Positions 46,082-57,019 of a stretch of 64,000 nucleotides of DNA are shown here, piece by piece. The notes under the pieces were generated by a model. It was not told the DNA's origin and ran no database searches. It saw nothing but the letters and a program-made list of their open reading frames with translations. Each line of letters begins with the position of its first letter. Positions within the stretch are counted from its first letter, which is position 1. Source of the stretch: Berberis thunbergii (Eukaryota > Streptophyta > Magnoliopsida > Ranunculales > Berberidaceae); the NCBI GenBank assembly GCA_003290165.1, contig QNQO01000226.1, forward strand, positions 186,001 through 250,000. Direction: 5' to 3'. A program made the position numbers and the translations under genes.

Positions 46082-49000
46082 GTCAGGACAGATTGTACTT
46101 ATATAAAATAGTGCAAGCTCATTTAATTATTGATCTGTGTCCTTTGTTTTCTTTACATGCCTACTTTAATATATATATTGGTTTTTATGCTGAGTTAGTA
46201 GTATAAACTGCACCGGCTGGATGAAAACTTAAATATCCCTTATTTTTTTAGCTTCTTTCTCAATTTTCTTGCTTTCACTATTAATGTAACAGATACCCTT
46301 CTCCCTTTATCTCCTTTCTTTGTTGCAATAGCCTTCTATACAACAAAGGATGGTAAGTAACCAAAACCCAAACTGACAGAATTAGGATAAGGTCTGGCGA
46401 ACACCTCTGTGTAAAAATTATTGAACTGAAATTATCCAACACATCAGTATCTTTGCTGATGACTTTTCATAGGTAGATCTCTTTTCTTTTGTAGAACCTA
46501 ACAAAATGGTTGATTGGAAGGTAAAGGACAGCCATGTTTCCTACTAGAATTTCCATTTCTATAGTATCACACAAGAAGTAATGAGTTTTATTTAGGGACC
46601 CGTAGCTAGTGGGTTAATGTCAAATTATGAGTGATGGTGCAGACTATAGGAATTATGTGTGGTGCCAGTGGGTATGAGGGATACTGGTGGTTGGTTTGGC
46701 AAGGACCTGGGAGGTGGCGGGTGGTTTTGTAGATGGACAGAAAAGTGTTGGTTTAGTGGGGTGCGATGTGGTTGTCTTGTCACGGAATTGGGAAATATGG
46801 CCTGTTCAGTGGGCATTTTGTTTTTCCCTGACAAAGATATCCTGAAAGTTGTGAGCAATGCTCTAATGTTAATTGCTGCATTGAAGAGAAAATATCCAAG
46901 CAATGTGAAAATTTTGTATAAAAAAGTATGGTGCCAGACAGAAGTTTTGGATACGCATCTTTCTCTGTTTTTCTGTTCTATACTGCATTGAGTTTATGGC
47001 TGTTCCATTCGAGTTGTTTCATTTTCTGTCAAACAACCAATAGGTGACGAGCTTCTGTCTAGAAGAGGTTTTAATATTTGTACCCCAATAGGTGATAAGC
47101 TTATCTGATTACGAAGAAATAATAATTGATCTTCGTTTTGTAAATTTTTTTCTCCTGCTTTATTTTAATGTTTTGTATTTCTGTGCACCGGATCTTAACA
47201 CATTCATACATAACAATTCCTTATGGGTAAACTAAATAGGATAGAATTTTTTTTATGTATAAAGTTTACTAAGTTTTTTTTTTTTTTGTTCATTTCATTC
47301 TTTCGTTTCTTCCATATTGTTTTATTGAATTATTTGATTCTTCTCCTGTCTGTTTTTAGTCTGTTATTCCCAAGCTATTCAGTTCCAAGGGACGAAGATT
47401 TTCGGATGACGATCGTTTTGGAAGCAGAGGAGTCAGACTTGTTGATGCAGCACCTGTGATGAGAAAAAGCTTTTCAGGTGGGGTCACATATATTTTAAAA
47501 TAAACCTTAATTTATGTCATGAAGTAACTATCATGTCTCAAAAAAATTTTAAGTTGTTGTTATTGTGCTATGGCGGCTCAGCCCCAGAGTTCAGCCCAGT
47601 GGATGGTGTTTGAGAGACAAATTCGAGAATTGAAGGCTTAAACCTATGTACGACCTTTGATCGCCCGATGAAAACTATCACTGAAATGCAAGATTTCCGG
47701 TATGATGAGTTATAATGCATGTATCATATCAATTCCTTTCCCCCTCTCTATCCCTTGGTTGATATCTGATTATCAAATATCAAAACTTTACCATGTTGCA
47801 GAATCTCTGTGGGAACATGGAATGTTGGAGGTAAGACTCAAAAGGCAACGTATGCAATGTTTTTGGACAGCATGTTTGCGGCGTTGTGGTGTTCGGCATG
47901 GCCAATTGCTGTTGCTGAAGCTGGGAGTGGACATTTGGGTGCTGCATATTTCCGTTTAGATTCCGAGCTGAACAATTGAAACTCCATTATTGATAAGGTC
48001 TGGCAGTAATAGTTGTTGTTGTTGTTGCTGCTGCTGCTTCTGTTGATGTGGCTGTTGCTGCTGGAGCTACAGCTCCTGTTGCATCTGTTGTTGCTGTTGT
48101 TGTTGATGTTGTCCATAAACTATTGTAAAGATTGGTCGTAATCAGCTGAAGGTATCAACATGGTCTCAAAGAATTCAGGTAACACCTTTATGGACTCTTG
48201 AATAGATAGATGTTTTGGTTTCATAAGTTCCAATTCATCTAGATTTCTCAAATCTCTCTTCAATAGGTGATTTTTCTTAAGCATTTTCTGGGAGGTGGAT
48301 TTATCAAGCATGCACAGGTATGCATTGTTGTGGACAGTTTGTAGTCAACTTCTTCAAGATATATTTTCAAACTTTCATTTACTTATGAATCTCCATCTGT
48401 TGATTATGGTTCATGAACAAATTCTCCACTTTTTTGTTACAGGAAAATATACTACTGCTTCATGATTTTCTCAACATTCTACCAAGAACAGAAAAACAGG
48501 CAGAAGAAAGTAATGAAGAGGTTGGTTTTTGGTGCATTTTCTGACAGCTTATATAGTTTTTTTCTCAGGACTGATCATTTTGTTCACTGGATTCTTCTTC
48601 CGCATGGTTATGAGTTTCACACTCCATGAGCTAATGCTTTATTGTCTTAAATACCGATATTCGATATGTTATATATGTTGAATAATTTTCTTAACATTTA
48701 TATGAATTGTTGTCTGACGCGTTCTCTCAATACAGGATAGCACCCATTACTTTTTTAAACCTGAGGGGAAGACTACTAATAAGGTACATGTTCAAAGCTC
48801 CTAGATGTTACAGATCTATTAATCAGATTTTCTTCCTATCTTTTTTGATTATACTAGGATTATTTTTTTGCAAATTTAATCTGATGATCCTTGCTAGTTT
48901 TTTTTCCATGATTTGTATAATGAGAAGCATTAAAAATTGATTTGGATCCATTGAACTATCTATGTCAACCATGCTTACATGGGTTTTGACTGTTTTCTTA

Positions 49001-49329
49001 CCAAATTACAGTTTTCCCTTAGAAAGAAGCGCACATACGTTTCAAAGAAAACCAAACCAAGTGTTTCTTGTAATAAGTATTCCAATTTGTTACCAAGTTT
49101 TCCCTCAAACATGTTGTTTCGTAGGTTAGAGATTTCTATTCAACTGTTGATTCTATTGACAGAAATATGTTCAGTTCGAGGAATTATAGTTTGAGTTTAC
49201 TGTCATTGTTGGTTATTCTGTTGATGTTGTTGTTTCTGTTGTCGCAGCTGTAGATTAATAAGAGTTTGTCACTGCTGGGGCCACATAAGCTGTGACTGGT
49301 TAAACTGATCATGTGCAGAGACATACTTT
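46082..49329 (+). other. Unassigned cargo of CACTA 2
   Basis: A 110-codon plus-strand frame at 46659-46991 (ILFFPDKDILKVVSNALMLI, ALKRKYPSNVKILYKK) may be a captured piece but is not recognised. Near 47797-47832, after a CAG acceptor, the reading ISVGTWNVGG resembles the N-terminal motif of inositol polyphosphate 5-phosphatases; it is too short to be sure. At 48010-48110 there is a TTG/CTG triplet repeat. Other AG/GT-bounded blocks (48440-48520, 48735-48783) are unassigned. Confidence 0.4.
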
Positions 49330-49815
49330 AACAAAACTGTTACAAAAGTTGTGATTACAGTCCCTGCATATTTCAATGATGCTCAGATATCAACAAGCAA
49401 CAAATTAAGGACGCCGAAAGAATTGCTGGTCTTGATGATGTACAAAGAATTATCAAAGAGCCAGCTGCAGCAGCATTATCTTATGGGTTAAATGACAAGG
49501 AAGGTTTCATAGCAGCCTTCGATTCTGGTGGTGGAACTTTTATGTTTGTATCCTAGCTTGAAATCTTTAAGGGTGTTTTTGCGGTAAAAGCAACAAATGG
49601 TGACACTTTCTTGGGTGGAGAGGATTTTGACAACACACTGCTTGATTATTTGGACAGTGAATTCAAGAGGACGTAGGGTATTGATCTCTCAAAGAATAGA
49701 TTAGCCCTGTAAAGACTCCGAGAAGTAGCTGAGAAGGCTAAAATAGAACTCTCGTCCACATCTCAGACTGACATCAACCTGCCATTCATTACTGTTGATG
49801 CATCAGGTGCAAATC
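49330..49815 (+). pseudogene. Captured mitochondrial Hsp70 fragment
   Basis: Hsp70 nucleotide-binding-domain sequence: [19 protein letters not shown], then in shifting frames [80 protein letters not shown]. The [12 protein letters not shown] block is typical of the plant mitochondrial type rather than cytosolic Hsp70. Frameshifts and at least three stops make it a dead fragment. No intron is seen in 490 bp, so it could be one exon or a retrocopy. It covers roughly residues 190-360 of a 680-residue protein. Confidence 0.85.
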
Positions 49816-50082
49816 AATTTGTTGATTATGCTGATTCACTTTAGAAGCATCTAACTGAAATCCAGGAGTAGGCAAGTGTTGTGTTGTATATTCTGCAGTA
49901 GTTAGTTGCTCCCCTTCCTGTTTTTGAGAGAATTATTGTGCACCATGAATGGTTTTGTATTGGTACATTTTCAAGCTATTATTCAAATTTGTTGTCAATA
50001 AAATGTATTCCATAATCTTGTGTCTTGATCTACTTTCCTTTTCAAGTTTCCAGATTACGGTGAACTGGCTCTACTACAAGAA

Positions 50083-50440
50083 AATGTTGATTAATAGCAT
50101 TTCAAAACGCTATAAAATAATATACAATAAACGCTATAATATTAGTCTACAATGTCATTTTTAAAGGATATAGACTATACCATAGCAGTTTTAAAACGCT
50201 ATGGTAAACTATAAATAACGATTTTAAAACGCTATAGTAGACTATTCCATAGCGTTTTAAAACCGCTATGGTATAGTCTACCATAGCGTTTTAAAACTGC
50301 TATAAATAGTCTACCTACCATAGCAGTTTAAAAATGCTATGATAGCCCGTGTTTCTATTATAGCATTAGCTGTCATAGCGTTTACTAAACGACTATAGTA
50401 GGATACCATAGCGGTTTTGAAATGCTACTGATGAGACTTT
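50083..50440. repeat. Subterminal palindromic repeats, right end of CACTA 2
   Basis: At least eight copies of ATAGCGTTTTAAAACGCTAT-like palindromes or their halves (variants with AGCAGTTTTAAAACGC). Such repeats are where CACTA DNA-binding proteins act in known systems. The same motif fills 60725-61010 in CACTA 1. Confidence 0.8.
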
Positions 50441-50453
50441 TCTTGTAGTGAAC

Positions 50454-50843
50454 AGTCACCCCCTCATCATTAGTCACCACTATTATTCCCGATTTCTTGG
50501 GAACTACTTGAGTTGGATTAACCCACTTGCTATCAGAGATGGGATAAATGATGCATGCATCTAACAATTTTAAAACTTCCTTTTCACCACCTCTTTCATA
50601 GTAGGGTTAAGTCGTCTTTGAGGATCTCTATAGGGGTTAGCTCTTTCTTCTAAGTGGATCCTATGGGAACATATTAAGGGGATAATACCTTTAATGTTAG
50701 CTATAGTCCAACCTAATGCAGATTTGTCTCACGTAACATATTAATCAATTCTTCTTGTGAGCTATCAAGCACGGAAGAAATAATAACAGGAAAGGTATCA
50801 CCTGGTCCGAGGAATGCATGTTTAAGTCCCTCGAGTAGTGGGG
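50454..50843 (-). pseudogene. Athila RT N-terminal end and protease-RT spacer
   Basis: The minus strand reads LLDACIIYPISDSKWVNPTQ then VVPKKSGI and NDEGVTV, which joins directly to the RT block at 42900 once CACTA 2 is removed. Sequence to the right (50570-50843) is the spacer that leads from protease to RT and contains a frameshift. Confidence 0.82.
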
Positions 50844-51820
50844 CTAGGTCAACTTTCGGAGTTTCCACGGTGGATGGTTGTGGTTTCTGTCTTTCCTTTG
50901 GAAACTCCTCAAAGCATGGTTGCCATTGTAAAGGAGGTACTCTAAGGTTTCAGAATCTGCGCTCAGGAGCGCCTCCTTTGATATCAGCGTGTCTATCATG
51001 TAGGTATGATGACACTCATCATCATCACGTGGTTGCTTGCTAATATTGAATATGTTGACCTCCAAAGTCATGTTCCCAAAAGACAGTTTCATTAGACCGT
51101 TCCTACAATTGATAAGAGCGTTAGCTGTGGCAAGAAAAGGTCTACCTAAAATAATCGAAACTGTAGACTCCATATTAACCGCAGAATGAGTATCTAAAAT
51201 AAGAAAGTCGACGGGATAGTAAAACTTATCAATCTGAAGCAAGACATTCTCGACTATTCCTCTTGGCTTCTTAACCGATCTATCGGCCAATTATAGTACC
51301 ATGGATGTGGGTTTAATCTCTCCTAGACCCAATTGCAAGTAATAGAATATGAAATCAGATTTACACTTGCCCCTAAATCCAACAAGGCTTGGCCGAACTC
51401 ATGAGTTCCAATCTGGCAGGTGACTGTAAGGCAACCTGGATCTTTGTACTTGGGTGGTGTCCTCTGCTCAATCACCGCACTTACCTGTTCTGCCAAAAAG
51501 GCAGTCTTCTTGACATGATGTTTCCTCTTGATAGTGCATAGATCCTTGATGACCCTCACATAAGTTGGTACCTGTTTAATCACATATAGCAAAGGTAAGT
51601 TAATTTTAACCTGTTTCAAGTGTTCTAGAATCTTTCCATGCATTTTCGATTTCTTTTCAGTAGGTCGTAGTGCTTGAGGAAAAGGAACTGGAACTGGAAT
51701 GTTCCTGTTGGGCTCATCCTTAGGGATGTTCTCCTTTGCACTTGGGGAGGTGCTTATAGTCATGGACGAGCTTGACCCATCTAAAATCTTACCACTCCGA
51801 GTAGTGATTGCATTAACCAC
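50844..51820 (-). pseudogene. Athila protease region, two segments
   Basis: The segment 51323-51820 holds LLDLGASVNLISYS, the active-site block of Athila proteases (D-L-G-A-S-V-N). A frameshift or stop near 51300 follows, and 50844-51290 continues with DFLILDTHSAVNMESTVSI and ILGRPFLATANALINCRNG, the second half of the domain. Confidence 0.82.
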
Positions 51821-51904
51821 TTTGACATTCTAAGAGTCTGAAGTAGAGGTTTGTGCCATAAGTTGGCCCTTCAGATTTGCTTGAGGTTGTGACGGAAATT
51901 GGCC

Positions 51905-53246
51905 TTACTTTTGTACTGTTAATGAACTTGTCAGCTTGGTTATCTGGCTTTTGATCTCCTTGTTCTCTTCTGCCAACTGTGTTAATGCAACCTCAAATTT
52001 TTGATTAGTTTTACCTTGTGCCTCTATAAATGCATGTAATGTGTTTGATAAGGAACTTCTGTTAGATTGCGCATTGTATGGAGGTGCAGGGTATGACCTA
52101 GGTGGTTGTGCCTGTGAGTGTGTAGGTTGGTCTGCCCCGGACCTCCAGCCAAAGTTAGGGTGATCTCTCCAGCCAAAATTGTAAGTGTTAGAGAATGGTG
52201 AGTAAGGCTTCTTGTACATCCCTAAGGCGTTACATTGTTCCTCATAAACCCCTCTCATCTCAGTCAAGGTTGGGCAATCATGTGCGAAGTGTTCAACTCC
52301 CCCGCATATAAAACAGGCGTTCTGTAGCTCAACTCTGGCAACAGTATGTGTGGGCCTACCATCCTTGGTCTTAAGTGTCTCTAACTCCCTAGTTACTCTA
52401 TCCAATTGGGCTCTAAGGTTGTCCTCTTCCCTAAGTTGGTAAACTCCAACTAGGCGTATTATATCCATGCTCTCAGTAGCACTTGGACCAGTCCAAGTAT
52501 GTGCCTTTTCAGCCAAGTCATTCAAGTACTCAATGGCCTCGTTAGGGTCCTTTTGCAAAAACTCTAAAAATACACATCATCTCAACGAACTGACGTTCTC
52601 TACTGGTGAGCCCCTCATACAAATAACCGACTAAGCGCCAACTCTCATACCCATGGTGTGGGCATGTACTCAAAAGATCCTTGAACCTTTCCCATGCTTG
52701 ATATAATGTCTCGCTATTCTTTTGGGTGAAGGTAGAAATCAGTCTCTTTAGACCGTTGGTTTTGTGATGAGGAAAATATTTATTGAAAAATGCTTGGGTC
52801 ATCTCCTCCCACGAACCTATAGACCTAGGTCGCAAAGAGTATAGCCAACTCTTCGCTTTTTCCTTAAGGAAAAAAAAAAGAAAAAACCTTAGTCTAACCG
52901 AGTCTACAGCCTCAACTTTGTTGTGAAAAGTGGCCACAACTTACTCGAATTCCCTAGTGTGAACATAAGGATTATCACTCTCTAAGCCATGAAAAGTGGG
53001 TAATAATTGTATCATACCCGGCTTAAAATCTAGCTTTGGTGTACTTGGTGCAAACATGATACATGATGAAGTAGCAGTGCGCGTGGGGTAGAGATAGTCC
53101 TTTAGCGACCGAACATGGTCATCTTCGTGATTACTCATGGTGTTAGAATTAGAAGTAGAACTTAATTTGGTCTTAATGTGAATTTGTGGGTGTTCTAAAT
53201 TTGGGATCCTAATTAGTCTCCTTAAGTGGTCTCTATTCCAACTCAC
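51905..53246 (-). pseudogene. Athila gag, three segments
   Basis: The segment 52941-53246 is the N-terminus (QLLPTFHGLESDNPYVHTRE). The segment 52542-52937 is the core (LRFFLFFFLKEKAKSWLYSL, FFNKYFPHHKT, CPHHGYESWRLVGYLYEGL). The segment 51905-52558 is the C-terminal part with an intact CCHC zinc knuckle (CFICGGVEHFAHDCP). Single frame changes or stops separate the three segments. Confidence 0.88.
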
Positions 53247-53380
53247 TCTCCCAATGTCTTTTTTTTAGAAATAAAATAAAAATTAAACTGGACCTAAAAC
53301 CTAAAAATAGAATAAAATAAAATAAAACAATGAGCAAGAAAGATAATACCCGAAATCTTCCTTGTAGAATGACGCTTGTT

Positions 53381-53397
53381 CCCCGGCAACGGAGCCA
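53381..53397 (-). other. Primer-binding site of the Athila element
   Basis: Minus strand TGGCTCCGTTGCCGGGG, one base from the standard Athila-type site TGGCGCCGTTGCCGGGG, adjacent to the 5' LTR. Confidence 0.9.
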
Positions 53398-53402
53398 AAA
53401 TT

Positions 53403-55168
53403 TGATTACGCCCAAACAGTACACGCGGTCAATTGTAGTAAAGATTGGGGTGTCGATCCCACGAGGAAAAACTATCTACAAAACAAGGTCAAGAAAGAAA
53501 AACTACGCGAAACTAAATGTAAGAAATTTTAGCAATTTTAAAATATGAAATTAAATTTAATTTAATAAAAATCAAGTTTGGAGAAGTCACAAGGTTCCAA
53601 GAATTTCTCCTAGATTTCACGCGCCAACTAGTATTTATTCGCTATGATGACTCGATTACGTGTTTCACATCCCAAACAATATAATCGGAAAAATAGTCTT
53701 TAATGCATTAATATATCCTAATGTAAATGGATTTTAGATTTCACTTTTTCAAGAAAGCACAAAGGTTGGTCATATGTGATATCCTAAACTTAAAATATAT
53801 CCAGAGACAATAACGTAATAAAAGACGATCACATATAACTTACCTACAGGAATCAACTGGTCCTTAAAAATTCCACACATAAGAAAATCGTGACTAAACT
53901 TATATGGAGAAGAAAATGACAACCACCGGAATAATAATCTACAAACAAATTTATGAAATCTTTGTCACTAAAATAACATAAATTCTTATATTAAATAAAA
54001 GTGAGATTCATAAACACCATTATTCATCGTGAAAGCATAAAACGAATCAAATACTAATTAAGTGTGTTACATCTAGAAGTTCGTCTCTTCACCTTGCGTG
54101 GAGTTTAGTGACACATGGACAAGGTGAGGACAACAACAACGGCGTGGAGCTTCATCGGCATGGCGGCGCGTGGTTGATTAGTGATGTGCACCCTGCTGGA
54201 CGACGTCTTCGCTGCCGCTGCGTGTCCACTACTGCTGCGTTCTTCTTTATTGTGCTAGACAACACCTTCTCCTCTGTTGTTGCGTTTATGTTCCAGCCAA
54301 AAAAAAACCCTTTGCTGCTACGTATTTTCCAAAGAAAAAAAACTCCCTTTAATTGGTTGTTGTCTTTTTGTTTTAAAAAGGAAACCAAACTTCTCCTTAT
54401 TGGCTGTTGTCCTTGTGTTTCAGCCTAAAAAAACTTTTGTTGATGCCGTATTTCCTTGTGTTAAAAAGGAAACAAAGCTCCTCCGATTGGCCTCCCCAAT
54501 TGGAAATCAAATCTCCATTGGTCCCAATTTGCAAACCAATCCAATTTGGAAACCCAAAGAAACGTGTTCCTTCCTGTTGCTAATTAGACTAAGACTCCTT
54601 TTTGTTTGGGCTTCTCATGGATTCTAATAGTAATTGCTGATTCAAGCTTCATTTCTAAGCCCAATTAAATCCAGCTATGATGTGAAAAGTTGGTTTTGCT
54701 CTCCATTCTTCCTTTGTACCCAAATCTGTCCAGATTTCGCAATCTTCAAGTATATCCAAAATCGAGCATGATAACTCCATAATATGGAAATGTTATGAAC
54801 ATATGCATTTTATCCTTTCGAGTCTTTTTTCCAACGCTTTAAGAATCATCCAATTCCGAGGTCTACAGCTCAAGTTATCATAAAGTTACTGAAGCATGTT
54901 CAAGAACTTGCAAATTGCACTCAAATCTTCTTGCTTTTATTCAAAACTTTTTTTCTTTGGTTCTCTTAATCTTTGGCTTGAGTGTCTCCCGCTCCACTTC
55001 GTTAATTTGTCTATGAATTTCCAAATTCGCCACGCTAACACACTTTTGTTATTTAAACTCCAAATCCTACAAAATACAAAAATAAAATAATTAAACTAAA
55101 ATACATTATTCGAAACACTAACAAACATAAGTTAGGAGGTATATTATGTAATACTTATGTGAATATCA
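53403..55168 (-). repeat. 5' LTR of the Athila element (1766 bp)
   Basis: Matches 36384-38159, with TG...CA ends and the TSD GTACT following at 55169-55173. Confidence 0.94.
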
Positions 55169-55173
55169 GTACT

Positions 55174-55679
55174 CGCATAATGACTCGTAGCTGGACTTTT
55201 CTCATCTAAATGGCATTGTGTGTTTCATTTTTCAATTTGACAACGGAAACCACTCCATTACTGATGCATTTTTTTATTCCATTTGCTCTGGTTCTTCATC
55301 ATAGTGGCTAGGCGTGCAAGGTCATCGGCCTCCATCAGCAGATATATTGATCGTAGAAGAGCACAATCTGAAGATGTGCCTGGAAATCATTGCCATTAGA
55401 AAGTTCAAACCACGTACTTTCTAACATAATGTGATTTCTTCCCTCAAATGAATAAGGACTCTTGATGTAAGGAGTACTCTCCCATGCAGCCTCCTGTCTT
55501 AAGCTCAGTTGGAGCTAGCAGTTCAAATGCTGCAAGTTTATTTGTTTCATTGAGTGTGAACCATTTGTCTATATCCAGTTTTATGGGTTCCTTTCTCATC
55601 TGTTCCTCTAGCTGTCTGTTTGTGTTAATGCTATTAGCAATTTTCGTCAAAAAGTATTCAGCTTAGATGACTTCTGCAG
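55174..55679 (+). other. CACTA 1 cargo right of the Athila insertion
   Basis: The first bases continue the captured fragment cut at 36383. A 69-codon minus-strand frame at 55444-55650 (LDIDKWFTLNETNKLAAFEL, LAPTELKTGGCMGEYSLH) looks protein-like and could be a gene piece captured in the opposite orientation; not identified. Confidence 0.4.
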
Positions 55680-55938
55680 GTGGTGGAAATTGGAAAGGGG
55701 AGTAAAGTAAAATATGAACTGGACAAAAAAACTGGTCTTATCGAGGTAAGCAAGAAACTTCTGCTCTTTGTTTCCCTCACCTTCTTGTATTTATTGTGTA
55801 TTGATGAAGGGTGTTGATTTACATGTGCAGGTTGATCGTGTACTGTACTCATCAGTTGTGTACCCCCACAACTATGGTTTCATCCCTCGTACTCTCTGTG
55901 AGGACAGTGACCCACTGGATGTTTTGGTCATAGTGCAG
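55680..55938 (+). pseudogene. PPA-like: Captured soluble inorganic pyrophosphatase fragment (two exons)
   Basis: Soluble inorganic pyrophosphatase hydrolyses PPi to phosphate in the cytosol. Exon 55680-55745 reads VVEIGKGSKVKYELDKKTGL and exon 55831-55938 reads [20 protein letters not shown], then [14 protein letters not shown]. These are the family's highly conserved first part; the D-x-D-P-x-D-V metal-binding signature is present as DSDPLDV. Both exons are phase 0 with GT-AG borders and no stops. The rest of the enzyme, with further metal-binding residues, is absent, so no activity is expected. Confidence 0.88.
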
Positions 55939-57019
55939 GTATATTGATGATCAACATTTTTGCATTGAGTCCATTTGCAATGCATGGTACTTCATAGATG
56001 TATATAAACTCTGAATGTTGATAACTGAGTGGAACCTGAATAACATATAACTAAAGTGCAAAGATCAGAACTTTAGTGGATTTTGCCAAGTAATAGAACC
56101 ATCAAGGCCACACACCACTTGCTCTGCATATCCATCTGTGACCATACTTTGGCTGGACCAATCAGAAGTTTTACTTACATGACCTATCAGTATGATTTAA
56201 ATGTGGAAATTATGTGAAGCTGTCATCTAGTTAGAAAGATTATCATGCTTGGGTCGGACCCGTCTAGAAGTGACTCGTACAATGTGTGGTTATTTTATGA
56301 GTCAGTAGGTCATGTCTACTGCCTTCCTATATGACAATCTTTCTTTTATCTGTACTAGTCATCATGCATGCATTTTGCTTGTTGCTGCATAATTAATGTA
56401 GTTGTCATATGTAGACGGCAACTTGGGTGGGTTGAGTTAGTGTTATCTCATCTTGTTATGGTAGGTTTATATTTGGTGAGTCTAAATTTTAGTTCACCGT
56501 GTCAATTGAAGCTATAGTTTGGTCTTAGTTAAGACCTGCTCACAATATGATACATGTGATTGCCTAAATTTTATTACTGTGCTCTCATATACATCACAAT
56601 TAAACTCTAATATAGATCTATTATGACTATGCTCCAAGTTTAGTGTAGTTGTCATATGTAGGCAGCAACTTGGGTGGGTTGAGTTAGTGTTATCCCATCT
56701 TGTTATGGTAGGTTTATATTTGGCGAGTCCAAATTTTAGTCCACCGTGTCAGTTGAAGCTATAGTTTGGTATTAGTTAAGATCGGCTCACAATATAATAC
56801 ATGTGATTGCCTAAATTTTATTACTATGCTCTCATATACATCACAATTAAACTCTAATATAGATCTATATATTATGACTATGCTCCAAGTTTAGTTTAAT
56901 GTAGAAATAATATAATTTGGTATCTGCAAAGTTCTTCTCTACATCTAGTACACTTGTTCCTGTTTACATGATTGTGTTTTTGATGGACTCATCATCTCAT
57001 CTTTGGATTCTCATTTCAG
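55939..57019 (+). other. Intron-like DNA with a 247-bp tandem duplication
   Basis: Between the pyrophosphatase exons and the next captured exon. Two copies of a roughly 247-bp unit lie at 56401-56647 and 56648-56897 (both start GTTGTCATATGTAG), about 95% alike. No coding signal. Confidence 0.7.

Larger units (their letters stand above)
42901..50450 (+). mobile_element. CACTA element 2, 7.55 kb, nested in Athila RT, carries captured gene fragments
   Basis: The left end is CACTACAACACAAATGGTCA (the same 20 bases as CACTA 1) and the right end is TTTTCTTGTAGTG. The TSD is AAC at 42898-42900 and 50451-50453. Removing the element and one AAC rejoins the RT frame of the Athila element without loss. 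Cargo: DNA primase small subunit exons, a possible inositol phosphatase exon, a mitochondrial Hsp70 fragment and unassigned DNA. No transposase is visible. Confidence 0.92.
36384..55168 (-). mobile_element. Athila-type Ty3-gypsy retrotransposon nested in CACTA 1
   Basis: LTRs at 36384-38159 and 53403-55168 flank gag-pol on the minus strand. The TSD is perfect: GTACT at 36379-36383 and 55169-55173. The primer-binding site at 53381-53397 (minus strand TGGCTCCGTTGCCGGGG) is the Athila type. Order from right to left: gag with zinc knuckle, protease, RT, RNase H, integrase. The RT is split by CACTA 2 (42901-50450); without it the element is about 11.2 kb, the usual Athila size. In the first roughly 530 aligned LTR positions I count about 30-35 differences, so it is older than copia element 2. 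No env-like frame is recognisable. Confidence 0.93.

Noticed and set aside
47797..47832. Inositol polyphosphate 5-phosphatase exon in CACTA 2
   Set aside because: Only ten residues (ISVGTWNVGG) match and neighbouring sequence does not extend the family, so it is mentioned only as a possibility.
48010..48116. Cysteine-rich or glutamine-rich protein frames
   Set aside because: They are translations of a TTG/CTG triplet repeat.
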